Source: Sandaracinomonas limnophila (GTDB lineage Bacteria > Bacteroidota > Bacteroidia > Cytophagales > Spirosomataceae). From it: 64,000 nucleotides of DNA. The notes beneath the pieces were generated by a model. The model did no database searches, was not told the DNA's origin, and saw only the letters and a program-made list of their open reading frames with translations. Both the position numbers and the translations under genes were made by a program. Location of the stretch: positions 518,420 to 582,419 of the forward strand of contig NZ_SACY01000003.1 of assembly GCF_004005965.1 (NCBI RefSeq), given 5' to 3'. Within the stretch, counting starts at the first letter, position 1. Each line of letters starts with the position of its first letter. Positions 18,218 through 27,851 of this stretch are shown here, piece by piece.

Positions 18218-19402
18218 ATGCTTTATTACCTATTTGAATATTTAGACAAACAATTAAATGTTCCGGGAGCGGGGGTTTTTCAATACATTACCTTTAGAGC
18301 ATTTGCAGCAATTATCACATCATTGGGAATTGCGGCTATTTGGGGAAAAGCTGTCATATATCGCCTACAAAGATTACAGATTGGTGAAGAAATTCGTGAT
18401 TTGGGCTTAGAAGGTCAAATGGCAAAAAAAGGAACGCCAACCATGGGGGGCTTTATTATTTTGCTTTCTTTGATAATCCCAACTATTTTATTTGCCAAAA
18501 TAACCAATGTTTATATCGTTTTATTGCTTATTTCTGCAATTTGGCTCGGCGCAGTAGGATTTGCTGACGATTATATCAAGGTTTTCAAAAAGAACAAAGA
18601 TGGACTTTCCGGAAAATTCAAAATAGTTGGACAAATTGGATTGGGTATCATTGTTGGCGGAACAATGTATTTTAATGATTATGTAAAAGTGCGCTTCTTC
18701 AATGCTGATCAAACTTTTCATGACTCGAAATCTTTGTTAACAACAGTCCCATTTTTAAAAGATAATCAATTCGATTATAACATGTTGCTTCCTGATTTCA
18801 TTCCGGATCAATATGTTTGGATTGTATATATTTTAGTAGTAATATTTATAATTACGGCCGTTTCAAATGGTGCAAATATTACCGATGGCCTAGATGGATT
18901 AGCCGCTGGGACCTCAGTAATTATCGGTATTGCCTTGGCCATTTTGGCTTATGTTTCAGGAAACAAGGTTATTTCACAATACTTAAATGTAATGTTTATC
19001 CCCTACTCTGGCGAACTGGCCATATTTTGTGCGGCATTTGTAGGAGCTTGTATTGGATTTTTATGGTATAATACGTATCCGGCACAGGTTTTTATGGGAG
19101 ATACAGGAAGTTTGATGTTGGGCGGAGTAATTGCCACCTTAGCAATTGTAATTAGAAAAGAAATGTTAATTCCTGTATTGTGTGGCATCTTTTTAGTAGA
19201 AAATTTATCCGTAATAATTCAGGTTGCTTATTTTAAATACACCAAGAAGAAATACGGAGAAGGTCGAAGAATATTTTTAATGTCCCCTCTCCATCACCAT
19301 TTTCAAAAGAAAAATTACCACGAGGCAAAAATCGTAACTCGCTTTTTCATCGTTGGCATCATATTAGCAGTATTATCTTTAGTAACCCTTAAATTGCGTT
19401 AA
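18218..19402 (+). CDS. mraY: Phospho-MurNAc-pentapeptide translocase
   Basis: 394 residues with about 10 membrane segments. [49 protein letters not shown] and [10 protein letters not shown] are MraY signatures, including the catalytic Asp residues, and [17 protein letters not shown] is the cytoplasmic histidine loop. It makes lipid I on the inner membrane. It is 65 nt after murE; murF and the usual downstream murD-ftsW-murG are not here, the next gene being aroA. Confidence 0.96.
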   Translation: MLYYLFEYLDKQLNVPGAGVFQYITFRAFAAIITSLGIAAIWGKAVIYRLQRLQIGEEIRDLGLEGQMAKKGTPTMGGFIILLSLIIPTILFAKITNVYIVLLLISAIWLGAVGFADDYIKVFKKNKDGLSGKFKIVGQIGLGIIVGGTMYFNDYVKVRFFNADQTFHDSKSLLTTVPFLKDNQFDYNMLLPDFIPDQYVWIVYILVVIFIITAVSNGANITDGLDGLAAGTSVIIGIALAILAYVSGNKVISQYLNVMFIPYSGELAIFCAAFVGACIGFLWYNTYPAQVFMGDTGSLMLGGVIATLAIVIRKEMLIPVLCGIFLVENLSVIIQVAYFKYTKKKYGEGRRIFLMSPLHHHFQKKNYHEAKIVTRFFIVGIILAVLSLVTLKLR

Positions 19403-19414
19403 GCAACCCTTATT

Positions 19415-20650
19415 TTGAGTACAATTCGTTTATTTCCAAGATCTAATTCATTTCAAGAAAATATACCCTTACCGGCTTCTAAATCAGAAAGTAATCGTGC
19501 ATTAATTATCAATGCGTTAGCAGGCGGAGAGTTATCAGCTGTGAGTAATTTGGCAGAAGCCAGAGATACACAAACCATGATACGATTGCTAGCAGAAAAT
19601 GGTTCAGAGGCGAATGTGTTAGATGCTGGAACAACCATGCGATTCTTAACTGCCTATTATGCAATTACTGGTCAGCAAAAATTAATGAATGGTACCCCAA
19701 GAATGTGTGAAAGGCCTATAGGGATTTTGGTGGAAGCATTGAAAGAATTAGGAGCACAAATAGATTATGTAAATAAAGAGGGGTATCCACCCTTGCAACT
19801 AAAGGGATTTACCTATTCTGGAAAGAATATTATTCGAATAAGAGGAGATGTAAGTTCTCAATTTATTTCAGCCATCTTGATGGTGGCTCCGCTATTACCA
19901 GAAGGTTTAACTTTACAAATAACTGGAAGTTTAGGTTCCAAGCCTTATATTGAGATGACTCTTGCCCAAATGAACCATTTTGGAATTTCCGCAGAAACTC
20001 GATGGGAAAAAGGTGAAATTTATATTCCAGCTCAAGCCTACCAAGCTACTTCTTTTGCAGTTGAATCTGATTGGTCAGGGGCTAGTTATTGGTATTCCTT
20101 GGTGGCATTATCGCCTGACCCAAGTAGTAGTCTGGAATTATTAGGTTTGAAAGAAAATTCACTCCAAGGAGATGCAGCCATAAAGGATATTATGTTGCCT
20201 TTAGGGGTTAAAAGTACCTTCACTGGCAAAGGTTATTTATTGACGAAGGTTGAACCGAAGAATGAATTAGCTTGGGATTTTACAGATTGTCCAGATCTTG
20301 CCCAAACTATATGTGTGGTGGCTGCTATTAAAAAAATTCCTTTGACTTTAACAGGTTTAGAGTCCTTGAAAGTAAAAGAAACTGATCGAGTTTTAGCCCT
20401 TCAAAACGAACTTTTGAAATTGAATGCAACTTTGGTAGAAGTAGAAAAAAACCACAAATACCAAGTAAACAGTACATTTGAAATTAGTCAACAAACCCCT
20501 GTAATTGACACCTACGACGACCACCGGATGGCTATGGCATTTGCGCCTGTTGGGGTTGTTCAAGAAATCATCATTAATGAGCCTGAGGTTGTCAATAAAT
20601 CGTACCCAAGCTTTTGGAAACACATTCAGCTCATCTTAAAAACCGAATAA
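19415..20650 (+). CDS. aroA: 3-phosphoshikimate 1-carboxyvinyltransferase (EPSP synthase)
   Basis: 411 residues from a TTG start; there is no ATG before residue 52, which would remove the active-site N-terminus. LPASKSESNRALIINALAGG, DAGTTMRFLTAYYA, GSLGSKPYIEMT and DTYDDHRMAMAFAP are EPSP synthase motifs. It joins shikimate-3-phosphate and PEP in aromatic amino acid synthesis. It lies 12 nt after mraY, so it appears cotranscribed with the cell wall genes, an unusual neighbour. Confidence 0.93.
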   Translation: MSTIRLFPRSNSFQENIPLPASKSESNRALIINALAGGELSAVSNLAEARDTQTMIRLLAENGSEANVLDAGTTMRFLTAYYAITGQQKLMNGTPRMCERPIGILVEALKELGAQIDYVNKEGYPPLQLKGFTYSGKNIIRIRGDVSSQFISAILMVAPLLPEGLTLQITGSLGSKPYIEMTLAQMNHFGISAETRWEKGEIYIPAQAYQATSFAVESDWSGASYWYSLVALSPDPSSSLELLGLKENSLQGDAAIKDIMLPLGVKSTFTGKGYLLTKVEPKNELAWDFTDCPDLAQTICVVAAIKKIPLTLTGLESLKVKETDRVLALQNELLKLNATLVEVEKNHKYQVNSTFEISQQTPVIDTYDDHRMAMAFAPVGVVQEIIINEPEVVNKSYPSFWKHIQLILKTE

Positions 20651-20654
20651 AACG

Positions 20655-21932
20655 ATGAAAAAATCCCTTTTACTTTTGTCATTTTGCCTAATTGGCCTTT
20701 TCACATTTGCGCAAAAAACAATTATCCATTGTGGCAAATTGATAGATACTAAAAACTTAAAGGTTTTAGAAAAAATGACCATCGTGGTAGAAGGAAAAAA
20801 AATCGTAGGACTTGAAAACGGTTATAGAAAAGGAAATTCTTCTGATCAAATTATTGATTTAAAATCAAAAACTGTCATGCCGGGATTGATTGATATGCAT
20901 GTCCACTTAGAAAGTGAATCAAATCCCAATGCATATTTAGATAGGTTTACTAAAAATCCGGGTGATGTGGCATATCAGGCTTTGGTGTTTGCCAAGAGAA
21001 ACTTAATGGCTGGATTTACTACAGTGCGCGACTTGGGTGGTTCTCATGTGGTTATTTCCTTACGAAATGCCATAAATAGAGGATTGATAGATGGACCGAG
21101 AGTGTTTACAGCTGGAGTGGCATTAGGTTCTACGGGTGGCCATGCAGATGATTCAAATGGATTAAATGAAACCTTCAAAAAGGATTTAGGACCAGAAGAC
21201 GGCGTAGTAAATGGAACAAGGGATGCGGCAAAAGCAGTTCGTCAGCGTTACAAAGAAGGGTCAGATTTAATTAAAATTACCTCAACTGGTGGTGTATTAA
21301 GTTATGCTAAAGATGGAATGGGTGCTCAATTCACAGAAGAAGAAATCAAGGCTATTGTTTCAACTGCCAAAGATTATGGATTCAAAGTTGCTGCACATGC
21401 TCATGGGGTTGAAGGAATGCAAAGAGCTATTCGAGGTGGAGTAAGTTCCATTGAACACGGGACATTCATGGATGAGCAAACCATGGACTTAATGAAAAAA
21501 TACGGTACCTATTATGTACCTACAGTTATAGCAGGTCGTTCAACTGCTGATTCAGCTCAAAAACCTGGCTATTACCCAGAGATGGTCCGTAAAAAAGCCT
21601 TAGAAATTGGGCCTAAAATTCAGTCGACCTTTGGTAAAGCTTACAAAGCTGGTGTAAAAATTGCCTTTGGAACAGATGCTGGTGTTTTTGGTCATGGAAA
21701 AAATGCCTTAGAGTTTCAGTTGATGCAAGAGGCAGGAATGCCAGCATTAGAAACTATTCAAGCTGCTACTGTAAATGCTGCAGAACTTTTGGGCCAAAGC
21801 GAGGTTTTAGGCACAATTGAAACAGGAAAATTTGCAGATATTATTGCAGTTGATGAAAACCCGCAGGACAATATCAAAACAATGACTCAAGTCAAATTTG
21901 TAATGAAAGAAGGAAAAGTTTATAAAAACTAA
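20655..21932 (+). CDS. Exported amidohydrolase, Xaa-Pro dipeptidase-like
   Basis: 425 residues with a signal peptide (residues 1-19, cleavage near TFA-QK). It belongs to the metal-dependent amidohydrolase superfamily: VMPGLIDMHVHLES carries the HxH pair, LIKITSTGGVLSYAKDG holds the likely bridging Lys, then AAHAHG, SIEHGTFMD and FGTDAGVFGHG give the later His and Asp. The closest family type is the imidazolonepropionase-like or Xaa-Pro dipeptidase branch. A periplasmic peptidase role is likely but inferred. It follows aroA by 4 nt and its stop overlaps the convergent DUF6580 gene by 4 bases. Confidence 0.85.
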   Translation: MKKSLLLLSFCLIGLFTFAQKTIIHCGKLIDTKNLKVLEKMTIVVEGKKIVGLENGYRKGNSSDQIIDLKSKTVMPGLIDMHVHLESESNPNAYLDRFTKNPGDVAYQALVFAKRNLMAGFTTVRDLGGSHVVISLRNAINRGLIDGPRVFTAGVALGSTGGHADDSNGLNETFKKDLGPEDGVVNGTRDAAKAVRQRYKEGSDLIKITSTGGVLSYAKDGMGAQFTEEEIKAIVSTAKDYGFKVAAHAHGVEGMQRAIRGGVSSIEHGTFMDEQTMDLMKKYGTYYVPTVIAGRSTADSAQKPGYYPEMVRKKALEIGPKIQSTFGKAYKAGVKIAFGTDAGVFGHGKNALEFQLMQEAGMPALETIQAATVNAAELLGQSEVLGTIETGKFADIIAVDENPQDNIKTMTQVKFVMKEGKVYKN

Positions 21933-22486
21933 GCCAATTCCTTTACACGTCTTTTCAACCATTCATAGGCCCCAAAAAATACAATGCCAAAAAACAATTG
22001 GCTAAAAAGGGTATTAGGGAAAAACGGTATAGCATTTACAAAACAAGAAATAAGTCCTTGGAAATTCTTGGTATAAACTACTTCTGAACTAAATGCCCAG
22101 ACCCACAAGTTAGAAATTATAAAAAAGCCAATTGCCGTGAAGGAATTCAGGGAAAGGACATTTACAAAATTTGCTTTTTTTGAAGAAAACCATGCACCTA
22201 TAACAGTTATTCCGTAGAAAATCAAGAATTGAGAAGAACTAAATCCCCATGAAAATTCTTTGTAATAATTTTGGTATAATAAATTATTCAACAAAAGATT
22301 GGAAATCCAAAGGGCCAAAAGACTATAAATTACAGACCATTTTTTATCCTTAAAATAATAACCTGCAAACAAAGCCATCGCTCCCATTGGGGAAAAATTT
22401 GCCCATTGCGGTCCTGCCATAATTGCAAAACGACTTAAAACTGCAATTAGTAAAAATGCCAGAAGTATAAGGGTTCTCATTGTCAT
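21929..22486 (-). CDS. DUF6580-like multi-spanning membrane protein
   Basis: 185 residues with 5 or 6 hydrophobic segments. PQWANFSPMGAMALFAGYYF near residue 30 is the recognisable block shared with uncharacterised DUF6580 proteins, which resemble small substrate-binding (S) components of ECF vitamin transporters; that likeness is inference. Two in-frame starts (MTMRTL) are possible two codons apart. It is transcribed alone, divergent from purK and tail to tail with the amidohydrolase. Confidence 0.7.
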   Translation of the reverse strand: MTMRTLILLAFLLIAVLSRFAIMAGPQWANFSPMGAMALFAGYYFKDKKWSVIYSLLALWISNLLLNNLLYQNYYKEFSWGFSSSQFLIFYGITVIGAWFSSKKANFVNVLSLNSFTAIGFFIISNLWVWAFSSEVVYTKNFQGLISCFVNAIPFFPNTLFSQLFFGIVFFGAYEWLKRRVKELA

Positions 22487-22589
22487 AGAATTTCAATTTA
22501 AATTTCTGATTTTATTCGCTAAGACCTGAAATAATTTCCAAAGGTAAAACAAAAGACGTAATTTTGCCCATTCATTGGTAAGATATTAT

Positions 22590-23738
22590 ATGGCATTACC
22601 CAAAATCGGAATATTAGGAGGTGGACAATTAGGTCGAATGTTGCTACAAGCAGCCATCGATTTAGATTTTGAAATCGATTGTTTAGATCCAGATCCGACG
22701 GCTTCCTGTCATACACTGGCCAATAAATTCGTTGTTGGTTCTTTTAAAGATTTCGAAACCGTTTATCAGTTTGGCAAAGATAAAGATTTGGTTACCATCG
22801 AAATTGAGCATGTAAATATTGATGCACTTGAACAATTAGAAAAGGAAGGAGTAAACGTATTTCCCCAACCTCATTTACTCCGAATGATTCAAGACAAAAG
22901 GCTACAAAAGACCTTTTTCAAAGAAAATGGATTTCCAACGGCAGATTTTAGATTAACTGAAAATCAAGCTGAATTAATGAATCATACTGATTTTTTCCCA
23001 GCCTTTCACAAATTAGGCAAAGGGGGGTATGATGGTAAAGGAGTGCAACTAATTGCTCATACAGATGATATATCTAAAGGATTTGATGCACCAGGACTTT
23101 TAGAAAAGGCCATAGACTTTGAAAAAGAATTGGCAGTTATTGTTGCTCGAAATCCTAAAGGAGAAATAAAATCATTTCCAACCGTTGAAATGGTTTTTCA
23201 TCCGATTCAAAACTTGGTAGAGTTTTTGGTTTCACCGGCCGAAATCAGCAGCAAAATTGAAGAAAAAGCGCAAAAAATTGCGATTGATTTAATTGCTAAA
23301 ATGGAATTGGTGGGTGTTTTGGCGGTTGAGATGTTTCTAACGAAAGAAGGCGAGGTTTTAATAAATGAAATAGCACCAAGACCGCACAATTCGGGACATC
23401 AGACCATCCGAGGAAATGCAACCTCACAATATGAACAACATTTGAGAGCCATTGCCAATTTACCGTTGGGAGATACCAGCGCCGAATTGTTTTCAGGTAT
23501 GGTTAACATTTTAGGTTCTGAGGGATTTGAAGGACCTGCAAAATATATAGGATTGGAAGAATGTTTAGCCATTGAGGGTGTTTATCCCTTTTTATATGGC
23601 AAAAAAATAACAAAACCTTTCCGTAAAATGGGACATGTAACTATTTTAGGACACAGCAGAGAAGACATTGTGAATAAAGCGAATGTGGTAAAAGAGAAAT
23701 TGAAAGTGGAAAGTGGAAAGTGGAAAGTTGAAAATTAA
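22590..23738 (+). CDS. purK: N5-carboxyaminoimidazole ribonucleotide synthase
   Basis: 382 residues from the ATG at 22590; a TTG five codons earlier is not needed. KIGILGGGQLGRMLLQAA is the nucleotide-binding start, KLGKGGYDGKGVQL the ATP-grasp loop and NEIAPRPHNSGHQTI the metal site. It uses ATP and bicarbonate to carboxylate AIR in purine synthesis and works with PurE just downstream. Oddity: the last 11 residues, KVESGKWKVEN, are encoded by a 7-bp tandem array (23703-23737) that also provides the stop codon, so the natural C-terminus has been replaced or extended by repeat sequence. Confidence 0.94.
   Translation: MALPKIGILGGGQLGRMLLQAAIDLDFEIDCLDPDPTASCHTLANKFVVGSFKDFETVYQFGKDKDLVTIEIEHVNIDALEQLEKEGVNVFPQPHLLRMIQDKRLQKTFFKENGFPTADFRLTENQAELMNHTDFFPAFHKLGKGGYDGKGVQLIAHTDDISKGFDAPGLLEKAIDFEKELAVIVARNPKGEIKSFPTVEMVFHPIQNLVEFLVSPAEISSKIEEKAQKIAIDLIAKMELVGVLAVEMFLTKEGEVLINEIAPRPHNSGHQTIRGNATSQYEQHLRAIANLPLGDTSAELFSGMVNILGSEGFEGPAKYIGLEECLAIEGVYPFLYGKKITKPFRKMGHVTILGHSREDIVNKANVVKEKLKVESGKWKVEN
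23703..23737. repeat. Heptamer array (AAAGTGG) inside the 3' end of purK
   Basis: Five units: three AAAGTGG, one AAAGTTG and one AAAATTA. Because 21 bp is seven codons, the array is read as KVESGKW-KVEN followed by TAA. Confidence 0.85.
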
Positions 23739-23757
23739 ATAAAAAAACATACAACAA

Positions 23758-23805
23758 CACCCCAGAGGGGTGCCACATCTATAGCCCAGGGTTACAAACC
23801 CTGGG
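23758..23805. repeat. Paired REP-like hairpins between purK and purE
   Basis: CACCCC (23758-23763) pairs with GGGGTG (23767-23772), and CCCAGGGTT (23785-23793) pairs with AACCCTGGG (23797-23805). The GC-rich stems stand out from the A+T-rich surroundings. The CCCAGGG/CCCTGGG plus CCCC/GGGG pairing recalls dispersed palindromes seen in many Bacteroidota; no second copy lies in this window. Confidence 0.6.
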
Positions 23806-23825
23806 AATAGAAAAAAAACAAAACA

Positions 23826-24311
23826 ATGATAGGAATAATAATGGGCAGTAGCTCAGATTTGCCAGTAATGCAAGACGCCATAGAGGTTTGCAAAGAATTT
23901 GGGGTAAGCTACGAAGTAGATATTGTTTCGGCACATCGTACACCTGTAAAAATGTTAAAATACGCGCAGGATGCCAAATCAAGAGGTATTCAAGTAATCA
24001 TTGCAGGGGCTGGTGGAGCTGCACATTTACCGGGAATGGTGGCATCTGCAACAATATTACCTGTCATAGGAGTGCCAGTAAAAAGCTCAAATTCCATAGA
24101 CGGCTGGGATTCTGTCCTATCCATTTTACAAATGCCCAATGGTGTTCCAGTGGCAACTGTTGCATTAAATGCATCCAAAAATGCTGGACTTTTAGCGATA
24201 CAAATGTTAGCCATTGGCAATGAAGATTTGGCAAAAAAATACGAAAGCTACAAGGAATCATTGATTGAAAAAGTAGCAGAAATGAGTGAAAAAACTAAAA
24301 AAAGCATCTAA
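23826..24311 (+). CDS. purE: N5-carboxyaminoimidazole ribonucleotide mutase
   Basis: 161 residues. [43 protein letters not shown] and [10 protein letters not shown] are class I PurE motifs, with the mutase His in SAHR. It isomerises N5-CAIR to CAIR, the step after PurK. The spacer to purK holds the REP-like hairpins and no obvious promoter. A LysM gene follows 3 nt after the stop. Confidence 0.96.
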   Translation: MIGIIMGSSSDLPVMQDAIEVCKEFGVSYEVDIVSAHRTPVKMLKYAQDAKSRGIQVIIAGAGGAAHLPGMVASATILPVIGVPVKSSNSIDGWDSVLSILQMPNGVPVATVALNASKNAGLLAIQMLAIGNEDLAKKYESYKESLIEKVAEMSEKTKKSI

Positions 24312-24314
24312 TCA

Positions 24315-24950
24315 ATGAAAAATCCATTTTCATTTATCAAAGATTCTGAAAATCAAAAATTACCATTCATAACCCTTTTGGTATTGATTGGGACAATCAT
24401 TGCTTTACTTTTTATAGGTTATGAAAATTTCCTAGGTCCCAACAAACAGGCATTAGCAAAAGCAGAAAAAAATGTAGATGCAGACGAAACCCTTTTGGAA
24501 GATGCCACTACATTAAACACGACAACTGTTGAAAATACTACTGATGAAGATGCAGAAAATCAGGCAAAAAAAGATTCAACGGACTTAGCAGCACAGAAAA
24601 AAGAAGCAGAGCAGGAAGAAGTTCCAGAAGAGACAACTAATTTACCAGAAGGAAAAGATTATTCGTACACAGTTCAAAAAGGAGAAACCTTCCTAGGTAT
24701 TGCCAACCGATTTGGCATCAGTTCTGACCAATTAAAAGCATTGAATCCAGACCTAAAACCAGAGGGAATTAAAATTGGTGTTACAAAAGTAAAAGTCAAG
24801 GTGAAAGCTATACACATAGTAGGCAAAGGAGATATTTTACGTGTAGTTGCTGAAAAATACAAGGTTTCCAAACAATCACTGATGTCGGTTAACCATAAAA
24901 CAGAAGACATTACGGTTAGAGGGGAGGAATTAATTATCCCCCTTAAATAA
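24315..24950 (+). CDS. Membrane-anchored protein with two LysM domains
   Basis: 211 residues. One membrane segment (about 17-38) is followed by a low-complexity acidic linker rich in Glu, Asp and Thr (about 50-115) and two LysM repeats: YTVQKGETFLGIANRFGIS near 117 and HIVGKGDILRVVAEKYKVS near 165. LysM domains bind peptidoglycan or chitin-like glycans, so the protein probably spans from the inner membrane to the wall. Its stop and the next ATG share a base (TAATG), coupling it to the M15 peptidase gene. Confidence 0.85.
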   Translation: MKNPFSFIKDSENQKLPFITLLVLIGTIIALLFIGYENFLGPNKQALAKAEKNVDADETLLEDATTLNTTTVENTTDEDAENQAKKDSTDLAAQKKEAEQEEVPEETTNLPEGKDYSYTVQKGETFLGIANRFGISSDQLKALNPDLKPEGIKIGVTKVKVKVKAIHIVGKGDILRVVAEKYKVSKQSLMSVNHKTEDITVRGEELIIPLK

Positions 24951-25894
24951 TGAGGTTTCGATTAATTCTATTTTTCCTCTTTTTAGTTTTTTATAGTAAG
25001 GCACAAGAAATCCCGAATCAAACTTGGCAAAATATACTCATTTGGGGACATTCAAAATCAAACCTTCCTTCCATTAATCCAAAAGAAATCCATTTAGGCT
25101 ATATCGATAGCTTAGAAAATTGGCATTGGAATCATTTAGATAGTTCAACAACTATTAAAATAAATACTGACAATTATGCTATTTTTGTTAATAGGTTGAT
25201 TAATTTATGCATTCCCATTCATCAATATTGGGATTTTTATTTAGACAGTACCCACACCCATTTTAAAGTCCTAAGTGATTCACTTTTGAAAATCTTTCCT
25301 AAAAAGCCCTACAAAATAAAGTACACATCTGAATATAGAACTCTACAAACCCAAGCAGCGCTGTTGAAAAAAGGAAAATCTAAACTCCCCCTCTCCTTAC
25401 ACAACTTTGGCTTTGCCCTAGATTTGGGGATTTACAGAGGGAAAAGATATTTAAGAAAAGGAGCCATTTATTCTCAATTGGGGCAACAAGCCAAATCAAT
25501 TGGCCTATTTTGGGGTGGCGATTTCATTGGCTTTCCTGATGCTGGGCACATTCAATATTTTGAAAACACTTCGGATTTTTTAATAAAATTCCCTTTGACT
25601 GCCTTTGAGTATTTACCTTATCTAAATCATTTCAAAGAGACCTATCAATCGGGGGTAGAAAAAGGAACAGAAGCAAAATTACAAGACACCTATCAGTTGA
25701 TTCAAACCCTTGAAAAAATTAACCCAGAACTAAAGAAAATCAGTGGTTTTGCAATTCCGATTCCACAAAATGAAAAACTGCTAGAATGGTTACAGGCAAA
25801 AAAGGAAACAAATCCTGTATTTCTTTACCATTCCAAAGAAAAATGGTTTTTGATTCGAAAAGGTGATTTAAACTATTTTTGGGAGATTCGATAA
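24950..25894 (+). CDS. Exported M15-family peptidase (LD/DD-carboxypeptidase or endopeptidase-like)
   Basis: 314 residues with a signal peptide (residues 1-18). SLHNFGFALDLGIYRG near residue 145 fits the M15 zinc signature SxHxxGxAxD, and GHIQYFEN near 200 provides the third zinc ligand. YRTLQTQAALLKKGKSKLP before it is the family's substrate-side block. It likely trims peptidoglycan stem peptides in the periplasm, fitting its coupling with the LysM protein. The 90 residues after the zinc domain are unassigned. The stop is one base from the stop of the convergent ABC exporter. Confidence 0.83.
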   Translation: MRFRLILFFLFLVFYSKAQEIPNQTWQNILIWGHSKSNLPSINPKEIHLGYIDSLENWHWNHLDSSTTIKINTDNYAIFVNRLINLCIPIHQYWDFYLDSTHTHFKVLSDSLLKIFPKKPYKIKYTSEYRTLQTQAALLKKGKSKLPLSLHNFGFALDLGIYRGKRYLRKGAIYSQLGQQAKSIGLFWGGDFIGFPDAGHIQYFENTSDFLIKFPLTAFEYLPYLNHFKETYQSGVEKGTEAKLQDTYQLIQTLEKINPELKKISGFAIPIPQNEKLLEWLQAKKETNPVFLYHSKEKWFLIRKGDLNYFWEIR

Positions 25895-25895
25895 T

Positions 25896-27722
25896 TTATC
25901 CTTGACTAAGTCTACGGTAAACCCCATCCTTGATTTCCATGAGCTCCAAATGCGTTCCTTTTTCAACAATTTCTCCCTGTTGCACTACCAAAATTTGATC
26001 TGCATTTTGAATAGTAGTTAAACGATGAGCAATCACCAAAACTGTTCTGTCTTGAATTAAATTAGTTAAGGCAGCCTGAACTAATTGCTCTGATTCATTA
26101 TCTAGGGCACTAGTGGCTTCGTCCAAAATCAGAACTGAAGGATTATGTAAAATGGCACGAGCAATGGAAATTCGCTGTCTTTGACCACCCGACAATTTTC
26201 CCCCTCTATCTCCGATGACAGACTGGTATCCTTCTGGATTGGCCATAATGAAGTCATGCGCATTGGCAATTCGTGCAGCCTCCACTACTTGCTCAAGGCT
26301 TGCATTTAATCCAAAGGCAATATTATTAAAAATAGTATCATTAAATAATACAGATTCTTGTGTAACGATTCCCATAAAACCCCTCAATTGATCCAAAGGA
26401 AGATTTTTAATCGATTTGCCATCCAATAAAATTTCACCTGAACTAGGGTCATAGAAACGAGGCAAAAGATCAGCAATAGTAGATTTCCCGCCACCAGAAG
26501 GCCCTACTAAAGCGATGGTTTTACCTTTAGGAATTTCAAAAGAAACGTTATTCAATACCTTCCGTCCTGAAATATATTCAAAAGAAACATTTTTAAACTC
26601 AAAACCCTTTTGGATCTCTTTAACCTCCAGAACTGGTTCTTGAACCTTAATTTCAATTTCAGTATCCAAGATATGTAAAATTCGCTCCGCCGAAGCAACA
26701 CCACGCTGAACCCCTGAAAATGCATCGGCAATAACTTTTGCAGGTCGCATCACTTGAGAGAATGTTGCAATAAAAGCAATAAAGGTCGATGCTTGAAGTC
26801 CCCCATCACCTTTGATCACCAAGGAACCTCCAAATAGCAATATACCTGTAATGACCGTTACACCAAGGGCCTCCGAAACCGGAGAAGTCAACTCTTGTCG
26901 ATTTCTCATGGAGATAAAAGATGCCTTATATTTATCATTTCCACTCAAAAACTTTTCATCCATTTTGGGCTCTGCTCGAAAACCTTTTATGACGCGCATT
27001 GAACCAAATATTTCATCCAAAAGGCTAATTAATTCTCCCAAATATTTCTGCACATTTCCTGAACTTTTACGCAAATTTCTGGCAATTAAAGCGATAAAAG
27101 CCCCAGACAAGGGCAGAATTAGCATTGAGAATAAGGTCAATTGCCAAGACATGCTTGCCAGAAATATGAAAAACATGATTAACGAAAAAATCTCCTTAAA
27201 CATGGCAGTAAAAGCACGACCTATTGAATTTTCCACCTCCTGCACATCGGTAGTGAGACGAGCCATCAAATCACCCTTTCTTTGCTCGCTAAAATAACCT
27301 AAATCCAAACGAACTGCTTTTTCAAATACTGCTTGTCGCAATGAGGCAATCGTATCAGCACCAACTGCAACCAAGGTCCTTTGAGAAAAATACTTGAAGA
27401 AATTTGCCAAAAAAACAGAAACCATAATTGCCATACAAGCATATTTCAAAGCTCCCATACGGCCATATTCCTCCAAACTTGAATAGAAATAATGATTGAA
27501 CAGAAACGTGAAATAACTAGGACTAAAGTCGAAGGCAGGTAATGTTAAATATTTTTGATAATTGAGATTTGATGTTTGATTGAATAAAACATTCAACAAG
27601 GGGATCAACAAAGTGAAATTCAAGATTCCAAATAAACTACCTAAAAGAGAAAATCCAAAATAAGGCAAAATATATTTGCGGATAGATTGGGTGTACGTAA
27701 TAAGTCGTAGGTATGTTTTCAA
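25896..27722 (-). CDS. MsbA-type ABC exporter (fused membrane and ATPase domains)
   Basis: 608 residues, a half-transporter that works as a homodimer. Six membrane segments fill about residues 15-320; the ATPase domain has Walker A GPSGGGKSTIADLL, signature LSGGQRQRISIARA, Walker B VLILDEATSALD and the H-loop IAHRLTT. The MsbA-like group moves lipid A cores, lipids or drugs outward; the substrate is not determined. A second half-transporter of this type lies at 61550-63373. It is probably transcribed on its own, with a 129-nt spacer upstream. Confidence 0.92.
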   Translation of the reverse strand: MKTYLRLITYTQSIRKYILPYFGFSLLGSLFGILNFTLLIPLLNVLFNQTSNLNYQKYLTLPAFDFSPSYFTFLFNHYFYSSLEEYGRMGALKYACMAIMVSVFLANFFKYFSQRTLVAVGADTIASLRQAVFEKAVRLDLGYFSEQRKGDLMARLTTDVQEVENSIGRAFTAMFKEIFSLIMFFIFLASMSWQLTLFSMLILPLSGAFIALIARNLRKSSGNVQKYLGELISLLDEIFGSMRVIKGFRAEPKMDEKFLSGNDKYKASFISMRNRQELTSPVSEALGVTVITGILLFGGSLVIKGDGGLQASTFIAFIATFSQVMRPAKVIADAFSGVQRGVASAERILHILDTEIEIKVQEPVLEVKEIQKGFEFKNVSFEYISGRKVLNNVSFEIPKGKTIALVGPSGGGKSTIADLLPRFYDPSSGEILLDGKSIKNLPLDQLRGFMGIVTQESVLFNDTIFNNIAFGLNASLEQVVEAARIANAHDFIMANPEGYQSVIGDRGGKLSGGQRQRISIARAILHNPSVLILDEATSALDNESEQLVQAALTNLIQDRTVLVIAHRLTTIQNADQILVVQQGEIVEKGTHLELMEIKDGVYRRLSQG

Positions 27723-27770
27723 AAAATTATCAATTTACTTTTATAAATATATACTAAATTGCAGGGGGTA

Positions 27771-27788
27771 AGGGGTGATATCTCCCCT
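27771..27788. other. Short GC-rich hairpin in the 129-nt spacer between exporter and glycosyltransferase
   Basis: AGGGG (27771-27775) pairs with CCCCT (27784-27788) around TGATATCT. It is an isolated GC-rich feature in an A+T-rich spacer. No T run follows on the minus strand, so it is not a convincing terminator for the glycosyltransferase operon. Confidence 0.35.
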
Positions 27789-27851
27789 AAAAATAAAATT
27801 GAAAAAAATCAAATCAAAATATTGATAAAAATTAGTTCTTTCTAAAAAATT

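Noticed and set aside
26812..27297. 161-codon open frame opposite the ABC exporter
   Set aside because: It is antisense to a well-supported MsbA-type gene, lacks family likeness and has no promoter or ribosome-binding site of its own.
27771..27788. Terminator of the glycosyltransferase operon
   Set aside because: The stem has only five pairs and no T run follows on the minus strand.
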